The position numbers and the translations under genes were made by a program. The notes under the pieces are model-generated. The model was not told the origin of the DNA. It did not search any database and saw only the letters and a program-made list of their open reading frames with translations. Positions 46,632 to 59,426 of a DNA stretch of 64,000 nucleotides are shown here, in pieces. Positions within the stretch are counted from its first letter, which is position 1. Each line of letters starts with the position of its first letter. Origin of the DNA: Epiperipatus broadwayi (taxonomy: Eukaryota; Onychophora; Udeonychophora; Euonychophora; Peripatidae); assembly GCA_028023455.1 (NCBI GenBank), contig JAQFVV010000012.1:10576499-10640498 (forward strand). The letters run 5' to 3'.

Positions 46632-46737
46632 GTTTTTTAAAGGGTCATAGCATCGGCCGGGACACAAACCCGCAACCCAGGCAACTGCCTGCTAGTGCAA
46701 GGCAGTCGCACTGACCTCTCGACCACCAATGCAAGAC
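46632..46737 (-). mobile_element. tRNA-derived SINE, copy 3
   Basis: Minus strand: 'gcattggtggtcgagaggtc' A-box region, 'gcgggtttgtgtcccgg' B-box region, 'gatgctatgaccc' end with short A tail. It is flanked by a perfect 13-bp direct repeat at 46619-46631 and 46738-46750. It belongs to a slightly different subfamily from copies 1 and 2, with a different middle segment. Confidence 0.88.
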
Positions 46738-47029
46738 TATGTATTGATATTTAAAAGAAAAAAAAGGGCTTATATTGAATTTTTTTTTCATACTTGTGGA
46801 AGACAGGTATCAAAAAAAAAGAGATGAGTCATATTGAAAAATTACATAGTGATAGTGATAGAGAAATAGAAGATGATGGTAATATTGTAGGGGGAAAATC
46901 CTTACTAGTCCAATCACCAGGAGAATCGATGAGTGAAATTGATTACCTTCCACAGGCATAGGCTGTAGATCAGGTGTTGCCTCAGTACAAGAAATACCTG
47001 GCAAGAAAATGACCCAAACAACAGAAACT

Positions 47030-48780
47030 AAATTGTGAGGGGTGACAAGGCCATAGAACAAATGCCCCAAATGACAATGAGCAACATAAATAGTATGAAG
47101 GAAGACATGAACAATATGAACACAGAACTGAGCAATGACATGAGTAACATGGACACAAAGATGAGTAGTGAGAAAAAATCTTGAACAGTAATATGGAAGC
47201 AAGATCGAGTGATCTGAATAACATGAGTAGCTTGGGGATGAAATTGAAGACAGATATGAACAGTATTAAGGAAGATATCCAAGATGATAAATCTGGAAGA
47301 AAGTCTAAGAGGAAATATAAATAGTGTTAGGGTGGATGTAAAGGCAAGTCAAGGATATTGAGACTAGGCTGTCTGCTGATATGGAACAGCTGTCAATAAA
47401 TTTGAATAGCATGCAAAGAACCAACTCGAAGATGAAACTAGCACTTGGCACCCTAAGGAATGAAATGGAAGAGGACTTAAGATGCCAACAATTTGAAGAG
47501 ATCAAATCAAACATCAATGGAGAACTAAATATCAAATGTGATGAAGTACATAAGAGTCTGGTCTTCAGAGAATATATGTACAGAATGAGAAAAGCTGTGA
47601 CAGAGCCCAAACAGAATTTCAGGATACTCCCACTAAGATGGACCAACTCTCTACAGCCCAGAACCCCGAGGCAGAGTCATGTAATGAAGCCTTAATATCC
47701 TTAGATCACCAATTCAAATGAGTTGAGGATAAAATAACCTCCATAGAGACAGACCCAGTCATATGGAAAGTGCCATAAAATGTGAGATAGGAGGGACAGA
47801 ATAGAGGATACAATAGACAAAGCTTGTTAGTGATCGAGTCTCAGAAGTGTCAGGGGGTGCTGAACATTCAAGTGCTATGAGCTTGAAGTGACACAATAAC
47901 TGAGGACAATAAAGAATGGAAATGATAGGGGAGATCATTTGGAAGTTTCCCTTAAAGATCCACAGAGGATGGGTGACCCTTGGGAGGAATCCACTACCCC
48001 ACATTACCTAACACCCTGAGAAAGAAAATTATGCTCTTAACGTTAATTTGGAATGCTTGGTTACAAATATTTATCTGACCCATCTCAAAGATGACGTATT
48101 AACTCCACAAATAAATTGTAGATGAATAAAATACATGGCCATGCAGACCATACAATGCAATTAACCAATTTTTGAAGTTAAAGACATTTAAGGGAGACAC
48201 AAATGAAGCTCCCTAGAGCATCTCAGGAGCCTCAACCTTTATTTTTTGGTGAACCAAAATTTGACTGAAGGTGAAAAAGTGATTATTGCATATAGTCGAA
48301 GTGGGGCTTGTTATTCCAAACACCATACACCTTTGACAACTACCAAACATTATTGGTAAAGAATTTTTGGAACAAGGATAGACAAAAGGCACTGCTATAC
48401 CAGCTATTTCAGGAGAAATACAGATCAGCCCCAGGAGAGACTTAAAGTGAAACTAACAGGATTTATCAAAAGAAACTTACCACATAAGATAGAACAATCA
48501 CTGCTATGTACCAATGCCAAAAAAAAATTGAGTAGGTAGCTGAGTTGCTAAATAATATTGATATGAATAGCACAAACCTATCAATGAGGACACCAGAAAA
48601 AAAGAAAAGAAGAGGCCACCATCAATGCCATCTTTTATTTAAAAAAAAAGAAAAAACAATAATGATGCCAGCCATGGAAAGAGAAAATCACTTCAAAGGA
48701 ATTCCCCATATATCTGGACATTTGAAAAAAATAGAACTAATAATAAGATGGAAATAACCCCCCTCATATTCCAGGAAATT
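47030..48780 (+). pseudogene. Gypsy element 2 gag remnant
   Basis: About 47090-47700 encodes methionine-, asparagine- and lysine-rich coiled-coil-like repeats (MNNMN..LSNDMSNMD; 47381-47695 open, MEQLSINLNSMQRTNSKM). This spacer type precedes the capsid in some gypsy gags. Around 48350-48450 a capsid remnant reads LLVKNFWNKDRQ and LFQEKYRSAPGE, parallel to the FW...RQ...EKF pattern of element 1. Stops and shifts are frequent. Minus frames at 46810-47646 are shadows. Confidence 0.65.
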
Positions 48781-49214
48781 CTCCAAAACCAGAGTGTAAT
48801 AATTACATACCCCCAATCCAGAAAAAAACAAACTAAACATTACTTGAGGCTATGTTCCTCACCTCAAGCAACCAAAATGGCCCTGAGGAATGTGAACCAA
48901 ACACCTGACCAATAAATCACTAATGAGATGCATTCATTGGAGGATCTAGCACCCATCTTCACTTTGCAAACCTACCTCATGATAGAGGTTTTGTTTGAAG
49001 GATTGCTAATTAAAACACTGTTAACACTGGTTGACAGATTTCAGTCTTGCCAGACAAATTCTATCAACAGATTCTGAGAAAAACTCTACCACTGAAATCT
49101 ATTCCGGTTTCCATGGCTAACTCAGGAGAGTTAAACTAGCATAAAAGCAAATCTGGGTTGAGATCAAATAGATCAAACAATCCTCTATCATGTGTTTTTA
49201 TTATTGAATGGTCT

Positions 49215-49340
49215 AATCTATAATGTAATTCTAGGAGCATCATTCTAGGAGCAGACTTCCTATACATCAACACCTGCATTATTGATTTCTCTGACAAGAC
49301 ATTTAAGGTAAGTGATGAAGTCTTGGAGATGACATTGCTT
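49215..49340 (+). pseudogene. Gypsy element 2 protease remnant
   Basis: The plus frame reads ILGADFLYINTC near 49240-49280, the second conserved element of retroviral-type aspartic proteases, followed by IIDFSDKTFKVSDE. The catalytic DSG loop upstream is not readable. Confidence 0.7.
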
Positions 49341-49499
49341 CCAAGATATGACAAGATATGACCTATCTGAAGTTGATTGTATTATATCCCATATCCTAGA
49401 AGCACTCATACATAATAAATTTGCAGAGTCCAACTTGCTTGGAAGCAGTGATGCATTAAAATTTTGATCTGTAATTAATAAATTTAACCTGATCTTTTC

Positions 49500-50140
49500 A
49501 GAGATACCAGGAATGATAGGTGGATTTCAGCAGAGAATTACTAGACCAACCATTTCAATCCAGATTGTAGCCTATTATATACCAGTATCATGAAAAAATA
49601 TCAAAACAAATTAATAAAATGCTGGAAGGGACCATTTACAAATTCTCTTCATCTTAATGTAATCCAATTGTAAAACTGAAGAAAGATGGCTCAGTAAGAT
49701 TTTTGTTTGGATTCAAGACAACTAAACAAAATTACTCTCCCTGACAGAAACATTCCACCACCCATAAACAAATTATTCATGAGATTTGGAAACAATGTGT
49801 TTTTCACTTTCAAAGTAGTATCCAGTTATAAGCAGATTGAACTCCATCCAGATGATTGTCACTACACTGCCTTCCGATACAAGGATTATACATATCGTTT
49901 AATATGATGCCTTTTGGATTGATAGTGGTGCTGGTTTGATAAGATGCTTAGATAAAATAAATCTATTTCCTAGGTTAAACAGATTATGCCAATTTATATG
50001 GATGAAGTAATAATTGCAACTACCACAATTGAAAGACATTTTCAATACCCTACTGTTTTTTTGATGTTATAAGAAAAGAATCAAAATTAACTTCAAGAAG
50101 AGTACCTTAGTTACCAGGTAGTCTTCCTAGGTCATATTAT
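49500..50140 (+). pseudogene. Gypsy element 2 reverse transcriptase remnant
   Basis: IPGMIGGFQQRI near 49505 matches the segment before the RT fingers. 49707-49907 is open and parallels element 1 from LNKITLP through HPDDCHYTAFRYKDY. The first catalytic aspartate region reads FFTFKVVSSYKQI, so the FDL motif is lost. The YVDD equivalent near 49995 reads YMDEVI, so the second aspartate has changed. It is dead. Confidence 0.82.
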
Positions 50141-50143
50141 AGT

Positions 50144-50780
50144 TTGCAATGGGATAAGGCATCATCCAAAGATCAGTGCCATTTCAAAATGTTCCTAAAC
50201 CAACCAGCAAAAAATAAATTACATCACTTTAGCTCTGCATACCTTTACAATCGTTTCTACTGGAAGTTCTCAAACCACATGGAACAATTGTTAAAACTAA
50301 TTAGAATGGATGAACAATGGAACTGTATCAAGGAACAGGACAAGGCATTTGAGAATATTAAAAGTGTTCTTAGAGCAAACCATGTTAGCTTTCTCTGGTT
50401 TTAATAAACCATTTATTGCCCAGAAAGATAGTAGTGGTGTTGGATTAGGAGTAACACTATCCCAGATCCAAAAGGAAGCCAGCCTGGGATCCTCTATTTT
50501 ATCAGCCAGCTCCTGAAGAGTCCAGAAATAAATTATATGGTTATCAAGGAGGCACTAGCAATAATATAGGCTCCAAAAGTTTTGACAGATGCTATTTGGA
50601 TCAGAGGTGATAGTGATCATAGCCCACAAAAGTGTCAAATTCCCAAGTTACAGATACCTGACCAATAGTCCTCTAGTCAGATGGAATTTGCTGTTATAGG
50701 AATTCAATTACACTGTGCAATACTATAAAGGAACTGAGAATGTTGGAGCTGATGTACTTAGCTGATACCCATGTAGGTCA
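50144..50780 (+). pseudogene. Gypsy element 2 RNase H remnant
   Basis: Two overlapping frames (50144-50404 and 50310-50516) read an RT connection (YLYNRFYWKFSNHMEQLLKL) and an RNase H start (KPFIAQKDSSGVGLGVTLSQ). The DSSG motif remains but the preceding threonine is changed. Later motifs are scattered across frames to about 50770. Confidence 0.8.
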
Positions 50781-51224
50781 AAACAGAATCATTTGTCAGT
50801 AGAGAATTCCTACATTGCAAATAGTCAATTTAATGGCTAATAGTAATGTAGAGAATGAGTTAGAGAAATACCCAATTACAATTTAAAGATCATGACTTGA
50901 ACCCAATCATGAAAGTCTTCAAGGAGAGAAAGTGTTGAATATGTCAAAAGATCTCGTTTGCTATAAAATAAAGAACCAAGTCTTATTTTACAAAGTAAAG
51001 AGAGATAAAAATGAGTGGAGGATAGTAATATCTAAAACATTGTATGACTTACTCAAAAAATATTCACTATTTATACACACTTTGGTGCCCAAAAAACAAA
51101 ACACACATTGAGAATGTGGTTTTACTAGCCAAGAATAAATATATGACATCTTGAAGTCACTTCAAGATTGTCTAGAGTGCCTATGAGCCAAGCCAGTAAA
51201 CTAAAATTATAGTAATGCATTAAA

Positions 51225-52060
51225 ATCTATTATTCATAAAAGACCAAATGAGATCTTAGCGATTGATTATTATGGGCCATTGCCTCCATTCAACAAACAA
51301 AAATACCTATTGCCTATTAATCACCTACAATTCTTCTCAAAATATATTTCAGCTTACCCAATACCTAAGTTAAAACACGACTCACAATCAAGGTTTTTTG
51401 GCCCCCTCCAATTCATAATGATAAAAAAGCACAAGACCATATTAAAAGACCATGATACACATATCCTATCCAAAGAATGAAAAACATGGGTGGAAAAATC
51501 TCAGCTAAAACGTGCTTACATTCATTAGGAATCCACAGTCAAACCCATGCAAACATGTAATGTGGGAGCTCAGATGTTTGTTCAAGACTTACCTAGACAA
51601 TGAGCATAATGGGTGGGAAAAGCAAACACAGCATGTAGCAACTACATCAATTGGAGCAAGAATCAATTGGAGCATGAATCAACTGGATCCATACCCATCA
51701 GAATACACTTCAATCAGCCTATTCCCATATTATTTGACAAATATTAACACCAATTATATGTACCAATTTTGACACAGAAAGAGATATGTTAAAAGCATAT
51801 GAGCCACTATCAAACAAAGCAGAGAAGAGAAACAAAAAACAGAGTGCTCACAACTTCAAGATAGGAGATAAAGTATTTATCAAAACACTCCATATCAGTA
51901 AACCACTAGAAAACGAGTATCAGAAGTTTTATCAATAGTATGAAGGACTATTCACTATTGTGTTTATCAAAACACCCCATATCAGTAAACCACTAGAAAA
52001 TGAGTATCAGAAGTTTTATCAATAGTATGAAGGACTATTCACTATTGTGAGAGTCTGGTC
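51225..52060 (+). pseudogene. Gypsy element 2 integrase remnant
   Basis: Catalytic-core pieces are readable: AIDYYGPLPPF near 51260 (first aspartate), LKDHDTHI near 51445-51465 (second aspartate context), and FIRNPQSNPCKHVMWEL near 51515-51565, where the catalytic glutamate is replaced by lysine or lost. The C-terminal module near 51860-51960 is tandemly duplicated (see 51876-52049). Confidence 0.8.
51876..52049 (+). repeat. 87-bp tandem duplication inside element 2 integrase
   Basis: 51876-51962 and 51963-52049 are almost identical, differing at two or so positions. The unit covers the integrase C-terminal KTPHIS...YEGLFTIV region. Confidence 0.92.
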
Positions 52061-52672
52061 CAAATGCATTTTGGATAGAGATAGGATAGAAAGTTAAAGG
52101 ACATATACAACCTGCATCCTAAAACCATATCTTGGTCAATCAGAGTGACCACAGAAATAATAAGTAAATTAAATGATAGGCATTATTTTTGGTTAAAGTT
52201 AGGGAAAAGGGTGAGATAACATAAAAAAAAATCATTAATTTATAATGTGTGGCTAGGTGATTGCAAAAGCAATTACTCAGATGTTTAGAGTCAAGCTAGA
52301 TGTGGGAGTTGATCCATGCAGAATGTGGACACTCCAGTATTTAGTTAGACCTTAGAAAAATCCACTAAACTTCAAAAGGAGCAGAATAGAGGCTAATGAT
52401 TTGACTAAGTGCCTTCTATAATAGAGAAACAGCACTGGTTGATCTTACACCATGTAACCACCATAATAATAATAAAAAACAAAAAGACCGATATATAAAT
52501 CTCACTTTACTATGAGACTGGAGATAAAGTGAGAAATTGTAAAGAATTAGAAACATAATTGAGAGAACAGCAGGAGCTAAAGGAAATATACTTTATAATC
52601 TCTTTTAAAAGGAGAAAGCAAAAGTAAAGAACTTGAATGATCCAACAAAAAACAAACCATTCACACTAGATA

Positions 52673-52709
52673 AGTGTTAAAATTTTATTTGTAACAAAAT
52701 TTTAACACT
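52673..52709. repeat. Short perfect inverted repeat
   Basis: The 14-base arms 52673-52686 and 52696-52709 (agtgttaaaatttt and its complement) flank a 9-base loop. It could form a hairpin downstream of the integrase remnant. Confidence 0.8.
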
Positions 52710-53348
52710 GTAAGGATAGGGGAGGTGTAAATGTAGCTTACAATCCAGTTCAAACTCACCCTTATATGTCCACAGTATTAGACTAAACCCATAAAAAACT
52801 GAAATAATAGGTTAGGTGCATGATATCATTTTTCTATATGCAAACATAAATATAAATACAAACTTGAAGTTTGTTTTAACAAGTGACAGACCAAAATAAT
52901 GTTGAAATGAAGTAAGTGCTCCTTGTTAACAAAAAATAAAAGCTTAATCTTAGAAACCTTTCATATATATGTCTATACCAATAATGACTTGTATGTTAAT
53001 GTGTAAATGTCATGATATAAGACAGTAACTTGGTAGATGTGGTGATGACCTGAGGTCAAGTCAATATCTAAACAACCAAGGGTTGGAAAATGAGAATAGA
53101 AATTTTACTACCTAATTTTATTATGTAATATCAACAACAATAGACACCTTCAATGATAGAAAAGCAAATTGATAATATGAATTTGCTGAACAACAGATAT
53201 TAAGCCCCAGCATAAAAACAAACTGAATTCATTTCCATTCTCTTTCATAGTTTATCAAGTGATATAACAATGTGCAAGCAGCAAATAGATAGTTTTCAAT
53301 GATTTTCTCTATTCTGTATAAGATTTTAAAGCACTGAAAGTTGAAGCA

Positions 53349-53419
53349 AGTTATCATCACTATTTAAAAAGACAAAGTTATCATCACTATTTAAAAGAGT
53401 TATCATCACTATTTAAAAG
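53349..53419. repeat. Three short direct repeats
   Basis: The 21-base unit 'agttatcatcactatttaaaa' core occurs at 53349, 53376 and 53399 with variable spacers. Confidence 0.85.
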
Positions 53420-53870
53420 GCAAAAAAGTCAATGAACATTAGCAGCTTAGTAAAATAATTAAAAGAATTTTATAGCAATCATCGAAATAGAAGACTGTGC
53501 AATTGAACAAGAAAAAGGAATGTTTTATAGCTAGCACATATTGATAAACAATGAACTAAAACTTTCTTTTGTGTAAATTTATTCAATATCATTTGTAAGC
53601 TAAAGGAAATTTAATTTTTTTTTATAAATTGCCAAACAATATATACTGGCTAGATAAATGTACCATAGAGCCAGGATGCTGTCTTAATTGCCATAAAGTG
53701 TGATGCTTTAACTCACTCATATATATAATGCCTAGAAAAACACCTAATGTCTAATCTGGTGTCTGAATGGATCCCAGAAGAGAGTGACATCTGAAATGGA
53801 AACAACCTGGTTCAAGTGCATTACTGGAGAATCTGGAGAACTGTGAAAAAGTCAGCATGGACAGAATCCA

Positions 53871-55049
53871 TGAAAGACACTAAAGTTTAAATTATAGACT
53901 CTAAGTAGGAAGATTTGAACTAAATCAAAATTATCATGTTATATATTTTTTTACTTTATACATTTGTAAAATTTCTATCTTCATTTTTTTCTCACACTTG
54001 GAAGTTTCAGGCATGTTTGCAATGGGGGGAGGTCCATTCCATAAGAAGAAATGTTGAACAGAGCGGGAAAGTTTATTAAGCTAGAAAATTTTTTTTGTTT
54101 TGTAAATAAAATTTAAGTTAATTACCATGGTAGTGATGACAGTTGATCATTTATCATCACATAATATGAATGAGGTAAGAATTTTGATGCTCTTCCATAT
54201 TAATTTGCACTCACTATTACAGGACAGAGTTTATGTTATTTGTTTGTGTTTAACTAATAATTGTTACATTTAGTTTATTCGGTATGAATAATTAATATTC
54301 TTGTGTGAAAGTCTTTTTCTATCAACTTTGGAGAACTTGTACATAGGTAAAAGAAGATGGAATCTCTCAAAAGAAATTGGATGATGGAGCTATTGGACAT
54401 AATAGTTATTTAGTTTCACAATCACTATTACGACAATGAAATAATAATTTTCCATTTTATTTTTTTGTTTTAGCTAATCTTATTGACTTTGTATATAGGG
54501 AGTGTCCATTGATGTATATCTACTATGCGTACGAGATGGAGTAACAAATAATTTTAGTCATTGATATGGTAGTGATGCATCTGGGCCACATACAATCACC
54601 TTTTTTGCTATGTTAATAGAATTTGGATTATTCTCTGTTATAAATAAAAATTGTTAATGGGTTTTAAATCATATTGGTCTCTAGTTTAACAAACTTGTTC
54701 ATACACTCACTCATTAATTTAATTGATTAAATGTATATATGCACACACATACAGATTATAATAACATACAACACTGCAATAGAAGGAAATCTTAGTTGCT
54801 ACATAAAGTAAATTCACCCCTGAAGAGAGCCAAAGGCAACATCATCCCTGGGTTTGAATACTGAGGTGTTATGAAATACGAAGGAGGGGTGAGGTATGGA
54901 TGAACTAGCCTAAATTATATTTAGATTTGGAGATGAACATGATTATTGGTTAGTTACTTCATCACATTATTCATAGCATCCTACCTTAAAACCCTAGGTC
55001 TGGCCATAGTTAAATCTGTCCCCTCTCTTCTGGTGGAAAACCTGGACCA
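53871..55049 (+). repeat. Gypsy element 2, 3' LTR
   Basis: It begins TGAAAGACACTAA and ends 'gaaaacctggacca'. It is clearly diverged from 44967-46130 by substitutions and small indels, consistent with an old insertion. Confidence 0.78.
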
Positions 55050-55050
55050 T

Positions 55051-56689
55051 TACAGTGTATATATAATTCATAAAGCTGATTTTCTTTACTTTCAAAATTT
55101 ATTACCAATATGTAACAGACTGGATTAGCCTTATATGGTTCAACCATTAAATTATTTAAAATTCAGAGGAAGTAATACTACTAACAATTATATCATAGCA
55201 GAGTTGCTAAAAAAAATGCACCCAGGTATACAGATCTACACTTTATTAGGTAATGTAAATTGATAGTTCTGATCTAAGGGTTAAAGTCGATGATCCTAGT
55301 CATAATGCCAAATTAAGATTATGGGTAAATAAACAATTCATAATAACCAAACATATTTATAATTTCCTTATGTCTATCGAGCAATAACAATATAACCCAT
55401 AACAGATATAAGAAATATATCCAAAAAAATATATAAAAATTCCACCTTGGGTAGATGATCAAAATGACATAATAAAGAATTTAAAAATCAAATCATATAC
55501 ATTCTCTTTGTTTGAAATTAAATATTCTTACAATCAATTATGAATTATAAGCTCATTTCTTAATGAAGAAAATCAAATGCACTTAATAGAATAAGTGTTT
55601 TAACATAAAACTTAGGGATTTAGTGCCATTAAAGTCCATTTGCAAAAGATTTAATACTAAAGTATGTAAATAATCATTATGCTGCTTTGCCCAAACATGG
55701 CATGCAAAATTATATAAATAATTATGAACATAAACCTTAGTTAACAATTTACCCTTGATGCATTCAATCAATAAGCAATATCAGCTAATATTATGAATGA
55801 AGTATAATTTAGTCATAAATCTAAACATTTGAAACATAAAAATTCAGAAAGCATTTTTATAACAAAAGTATATATTATGTAGGGAGTCTAGGCATAAATC
55901 CCTTTTCAAATGCAGCCAGCCCAGGTTTGCTTCCCAGTCAATGCTTTGACATATAAAAAAAATGCAAATTCTTTTAGAAAGCAATTCAAATAATAAATAA
56001 TATACAATTACTGCAAACAATTTTATAATTGCAATTTTCGGAAATATAATTTTTAAAATATTATTCAAATTTAAAATAATAAAACTAGTACCAATAATAA
56101 TCATAATCTGGGAGAAAATACTTTATTCCTTCCTGACACTAAAAAATGTTTATTTATGTACACATGAGTTCTTACTTTAAAAAAATATAAATTCAGTTAG
56201 TATTAAAATCTCACATATATATGTATACTTTAATACTTAATTCATATATGCATTCATTTTTATTATAAAAATAGACATAAGGAAAAATTAATATTTTCAA
56301 TTATGCATTGTATTATTATATAACAATTTAAGCATAAATGTATTTATTTTTCAAAATAATACAGAAAATTATTAAACTTTTCTTCTTGTTGAAATCCATG
56401 CTACAGCTTTTGAAATCATTCTTTAATCTGCTAAAATCTTCTTTAAAATATCAATAAGGTTATTAAGATTTTTAATGTAGTCAGTTATTTAAGTAAAAGT
56501 AATTTCATGCATTTTCTCTCATAATTGTAGATTGAAATATTATATGAAAAATTCTATTGAAAGTTTTTAATTTTTTTTTTTATTCCTAGTGTAGTCTAAT
56601 TTTTATTTTTGAAAAATAGTATACAGCTAGTTTGACTATTTTATTTTGAGCATGGGAAACAGACTTGATTTTCCTTTTAACCGTCTCAC
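55051..56689. other. AT-rich, no gene seen
   Basis: Minus frames at 55583 and 55844 have no domain. I see no repeat partner in the window. Confidence 0.5.
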
Positions 56690-56807
56690 CAATGGCATTA
56701 TCACAATACTTTTTATTAGTACTACTGTCACCTTCAACACCCTCATTCTCTTGCAGATGTCTGTAGCTTTTGCTTATTGGTTGTGTATTCATTGGCAGAA
56801 ACTGGAA
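56690..56807 (-). CDS. Possible internal exon, unknown product
   Basis: On the minus strand the sequence 'aataaaattttag' (acceptor AG at 56808-56809) opens a frame of 118 bases that ends at a strong donor CATTG|GTGAGA at 56689-56690. The peptide starts FQFLPMNTQPISKSYRHLQ and continues with a Glu/Gly/Ser-rich stretch; it is hydrophilic with no known motif. The frame stays open beyond the donor to 56586, so a longer exon is also possible. Orientation matches the PDZ exon at 18.1 kb. It could be a disordered linker exon of the same gene or a chance frame. Confidence 0.35.
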
Positions 56808-57830
56808 CTAAAATTTTATTATTAGTGTAAAAAAATCTGAAGATGTCAACATCATGCAAAAAACCTACTACAACTGAGCTGACGATGTTGTTAATTGGTA
56901 GATTCTTTATCTTGGGCTTTGAAAACATTTGCCAGAATACTTGCAATCATTTTTATTTACAGATTTATGATTATTTTGCAAAATGTTTTAGAAATATTTA
57001 TATTAAAACAAAGGTAATTATGATTAAGTCAGATTTTATGCAAAAATGTTTGCTTTGAAACAAAGAATTTTAATCATCTTAAAACACCAAGTTGTGATTG
57101 GCTGAAGAAGAAATGCTTCTATTACGATCACAGTAATGATTTTTTTGCGATATATTATTTGCTTTATTATATCATTCAGATTTTAGACATAATAAATCTT
57201 TCATTAAAAATAAATTTGTATAGGTGATAGCAAATTGTCAAAGCACTATTATTGTGATTGCATATTTTAGTTGATAACCATTTTTTATACTTTCAATTTG
57301 AAATATTATCTTTAAGAATGTTTTTCATTTATAAACTTATATTTATAACAAATAAATAAAAAGTTGTTAAAATACAGTATAAAATATTGGTTTAATTTTA
57401 AAAATAAAATTCAAATATTATCCAAATAGTGACTAAGGACTATCAAACAAGCATGGAAATGAGTTTAATAGTGAGATCTTAAATAAATCCAGTTGTAAAT
57501 TAAATATATCTTATTGGCATTCCTCCTTTGTGTTCACTTGTAATAGCATTCATTAACCAATTATACATTTAAATACTAAATGCATAATTTTCTTTGGCTA
57601 ATTTATTATTACACTTGTATTTATACTATATATGATAAATTTTAAGCACCCCCTTTCTATAGTAATAAAAATGATCCTTTCACTGTGAATATTTGTTTTC
57701 TTTTCAGCTTTTTTTTAATTAATAGTAAATTTTCAAAAAAGATCTTAGAAGTAAATTACTAGTTTAGAGTTACTATTATCCTTGCAGATAGGCCTTTTTC
57801 AGGCATCTGCTCTGCTTTTTTTTTACTAAA

Positions 57831-58027
57831 AGTAAAAATAATATTTTAATTTGCGAAGCGCCGATAGTTGAAAATTGAAATAAATCGAGATACTGCAAAT
57901 CTCTATCCATGCCATCTGACTGGCTGTCAGTTAAGTATTGTAACAAACGCTAGAAATTTGCAGCATCTCGATTTATTTCAATTTTCAACTATCGGCACTT
58001 CACAAATTAAAATATTATTTACATACT
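57831..58027. mobile_element. Small palindromic MITE, full copy
   Basis: Inverted arms of about 65-70 bases (ending inward at 57901 and 57955, with 'gccgatagttgaaaattgaa' in the left arm) flank a ~53-base centre with 'ccatgccatctgactggctg'. A partial copy follows at 58262. The frame 57868-58050 lies across it and is not a gene. Confidence 0.75.
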
Positions 58028-58261
58028 TTACTGCTTGTTATGTATTCTAAAAACTACTTCATAGTAAATCATAGGATTTGGCATTGTATGTTTATGATTT
58101 AGACTCAGTGGATTAATTGTGAAGATATTTAAAGCTTCAAGCTTTCAAACCTAAATGCTTATGACTGGCTTAGATATATAGAAAGAAGAGTAGAGAAAAG
58201 GTTGGCCACCCTTTTCTCATAAAATCTTTGTTGTGTGTTTGGGTTTGTAATGTCATTTCGA

Positions 58262-58345
58262 TAGCTATCCATGCCATCTGATTGGCTGCCAGTTAAGTAT
58301 TGTAACGAGCGCTAGAGATTTGCAGTATCTTGATTTATTTTAAAA
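58262..58345. mobile_element. Partial copy of the small palindromic MITE
   Basis: It matches the centre and the start of the right arm of 57831-58027 (shared 'ccatgccatctgattggctg' with one difference, then 'agttaagtattgtaac'). The left arm is missing. Confidence 0.75.
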
Positions 58346-59426
58346 GTAAAAATGTAATTTCTTTTCTTTCCTTCCAGAACAATCCTAATATACTTACCAA
58401 TCACAAGTATGGTTTCTATAAATAATAAGACATGTAAGAATTATAATTTGATTGTTTTGTGGTATTTTTTTTTTTAAAAAAAAAGTGAGGAGCTTTGCTA
58501 CAAAAAATAAAAAAATGAAACATTTTTTTTGTAATAAACAAGTTTACAAAATTTTTGGTAGCTAAAGCTTAAAAAATAAGAACCCTAAATTAAATAATCA
58601 AAGGTAACTGGGATTAATTTTTTGTTTGTCAATTATTATTTGTTTATTGCTAAGGAACAGTATGATAATAGATTTAATAAATATGCTACATAGTTCTTAT
58701 CTTCTCTTGAATACATTCGTTTCCCTTTTAATAAAAAAAAGAAAAAAAGATCACCAACTTGTCAGGGATGCACCCTGTTCCAATAAATCTATATATTGAC
58801 ATATGTTAACATGTTACATATATATATAATCAACATTAATACATTGATCAGTAAAATATTTTTTAATAAACTTTTTGTCAATGAATATCATTGCTTATAA
58901 TTAATGATATTACATATATATAAATTATATTTATAATATAATTAAAATTCCAAATTTTCACAAAGATTTACTATGTACACATTCTTTATAGTCAAAAGCA
59001 TTAAAATGACAGTTTTATTTCGCTTAAATATTTACTATTTTGAAATATTCACAGTATGCTGCAACATTAAAAAAAGCTGTCACATTCCTAAAGTACAAGA
59101 TCAGATTATGTTTTTCAATGGTAAATTGTCAAAATCATTACAAATTAAAATGTGGAAACAGAATAAAAATTAAATGATCTCTTTGTCACTAATTTTCATT
59201 TTTTAAAAAAATGATTTTTTTTTTAAAAAAAAAAATGTCTAAAATATAGCTAATTACTTGGTGGAATAATGATATTAAAGCATCAGAAGAGATAGGTTTG
59301 ATTCAGGAATCATTAACATTCATGGACATCCTTCTATTACTATACTAAATCACTTTATTTTTATAGATTATGCATGAAAAAAAAAGCTAATTAAAAATAA
59401 TGTGTAAACCAACTAACACTTTATAT

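Larger units (their letters stand above)
44967..55050 (+). mobile_element. Decayed Ty3/gypsy retrotransposon (element 2)
   Basis: The ~10-kb plus-strand element has LTRs at about 44967-46130 and 53871-55049. Between them lie recognisable gag, protease, RT, RNase H and integrase pieces, all broken by stops and frameshifts. Protein segments resemble element 1 (for example LNKITLPDRNIPPP versus LNKVTVPDCNIPPP, and AIDYYGPLPPF versus AIDYYGRLPAF), so they belong to related lineages. The LTRs are not alike. A later SINE (46632) and a 57-bp triple repeat sit in the leader. The target duplication could not be fixed. Confidence 0.85.

Noticed and set aside
47028-47646. Several overlapping minus-strand open frames of 80-130 codons, some hydrophobic
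   Set aside because: They are antisense shadows of the Met/Asn/Lys-rich gag spacer of gypsy element 2.
58362-58410. Acceptor-like 'tttctttccttccag' followed by a short open stretch on the plus strand
   Set aside because: The open stretch is very short, no donor or protein signature follows, and the tract is common by chance in T-rich DNA.
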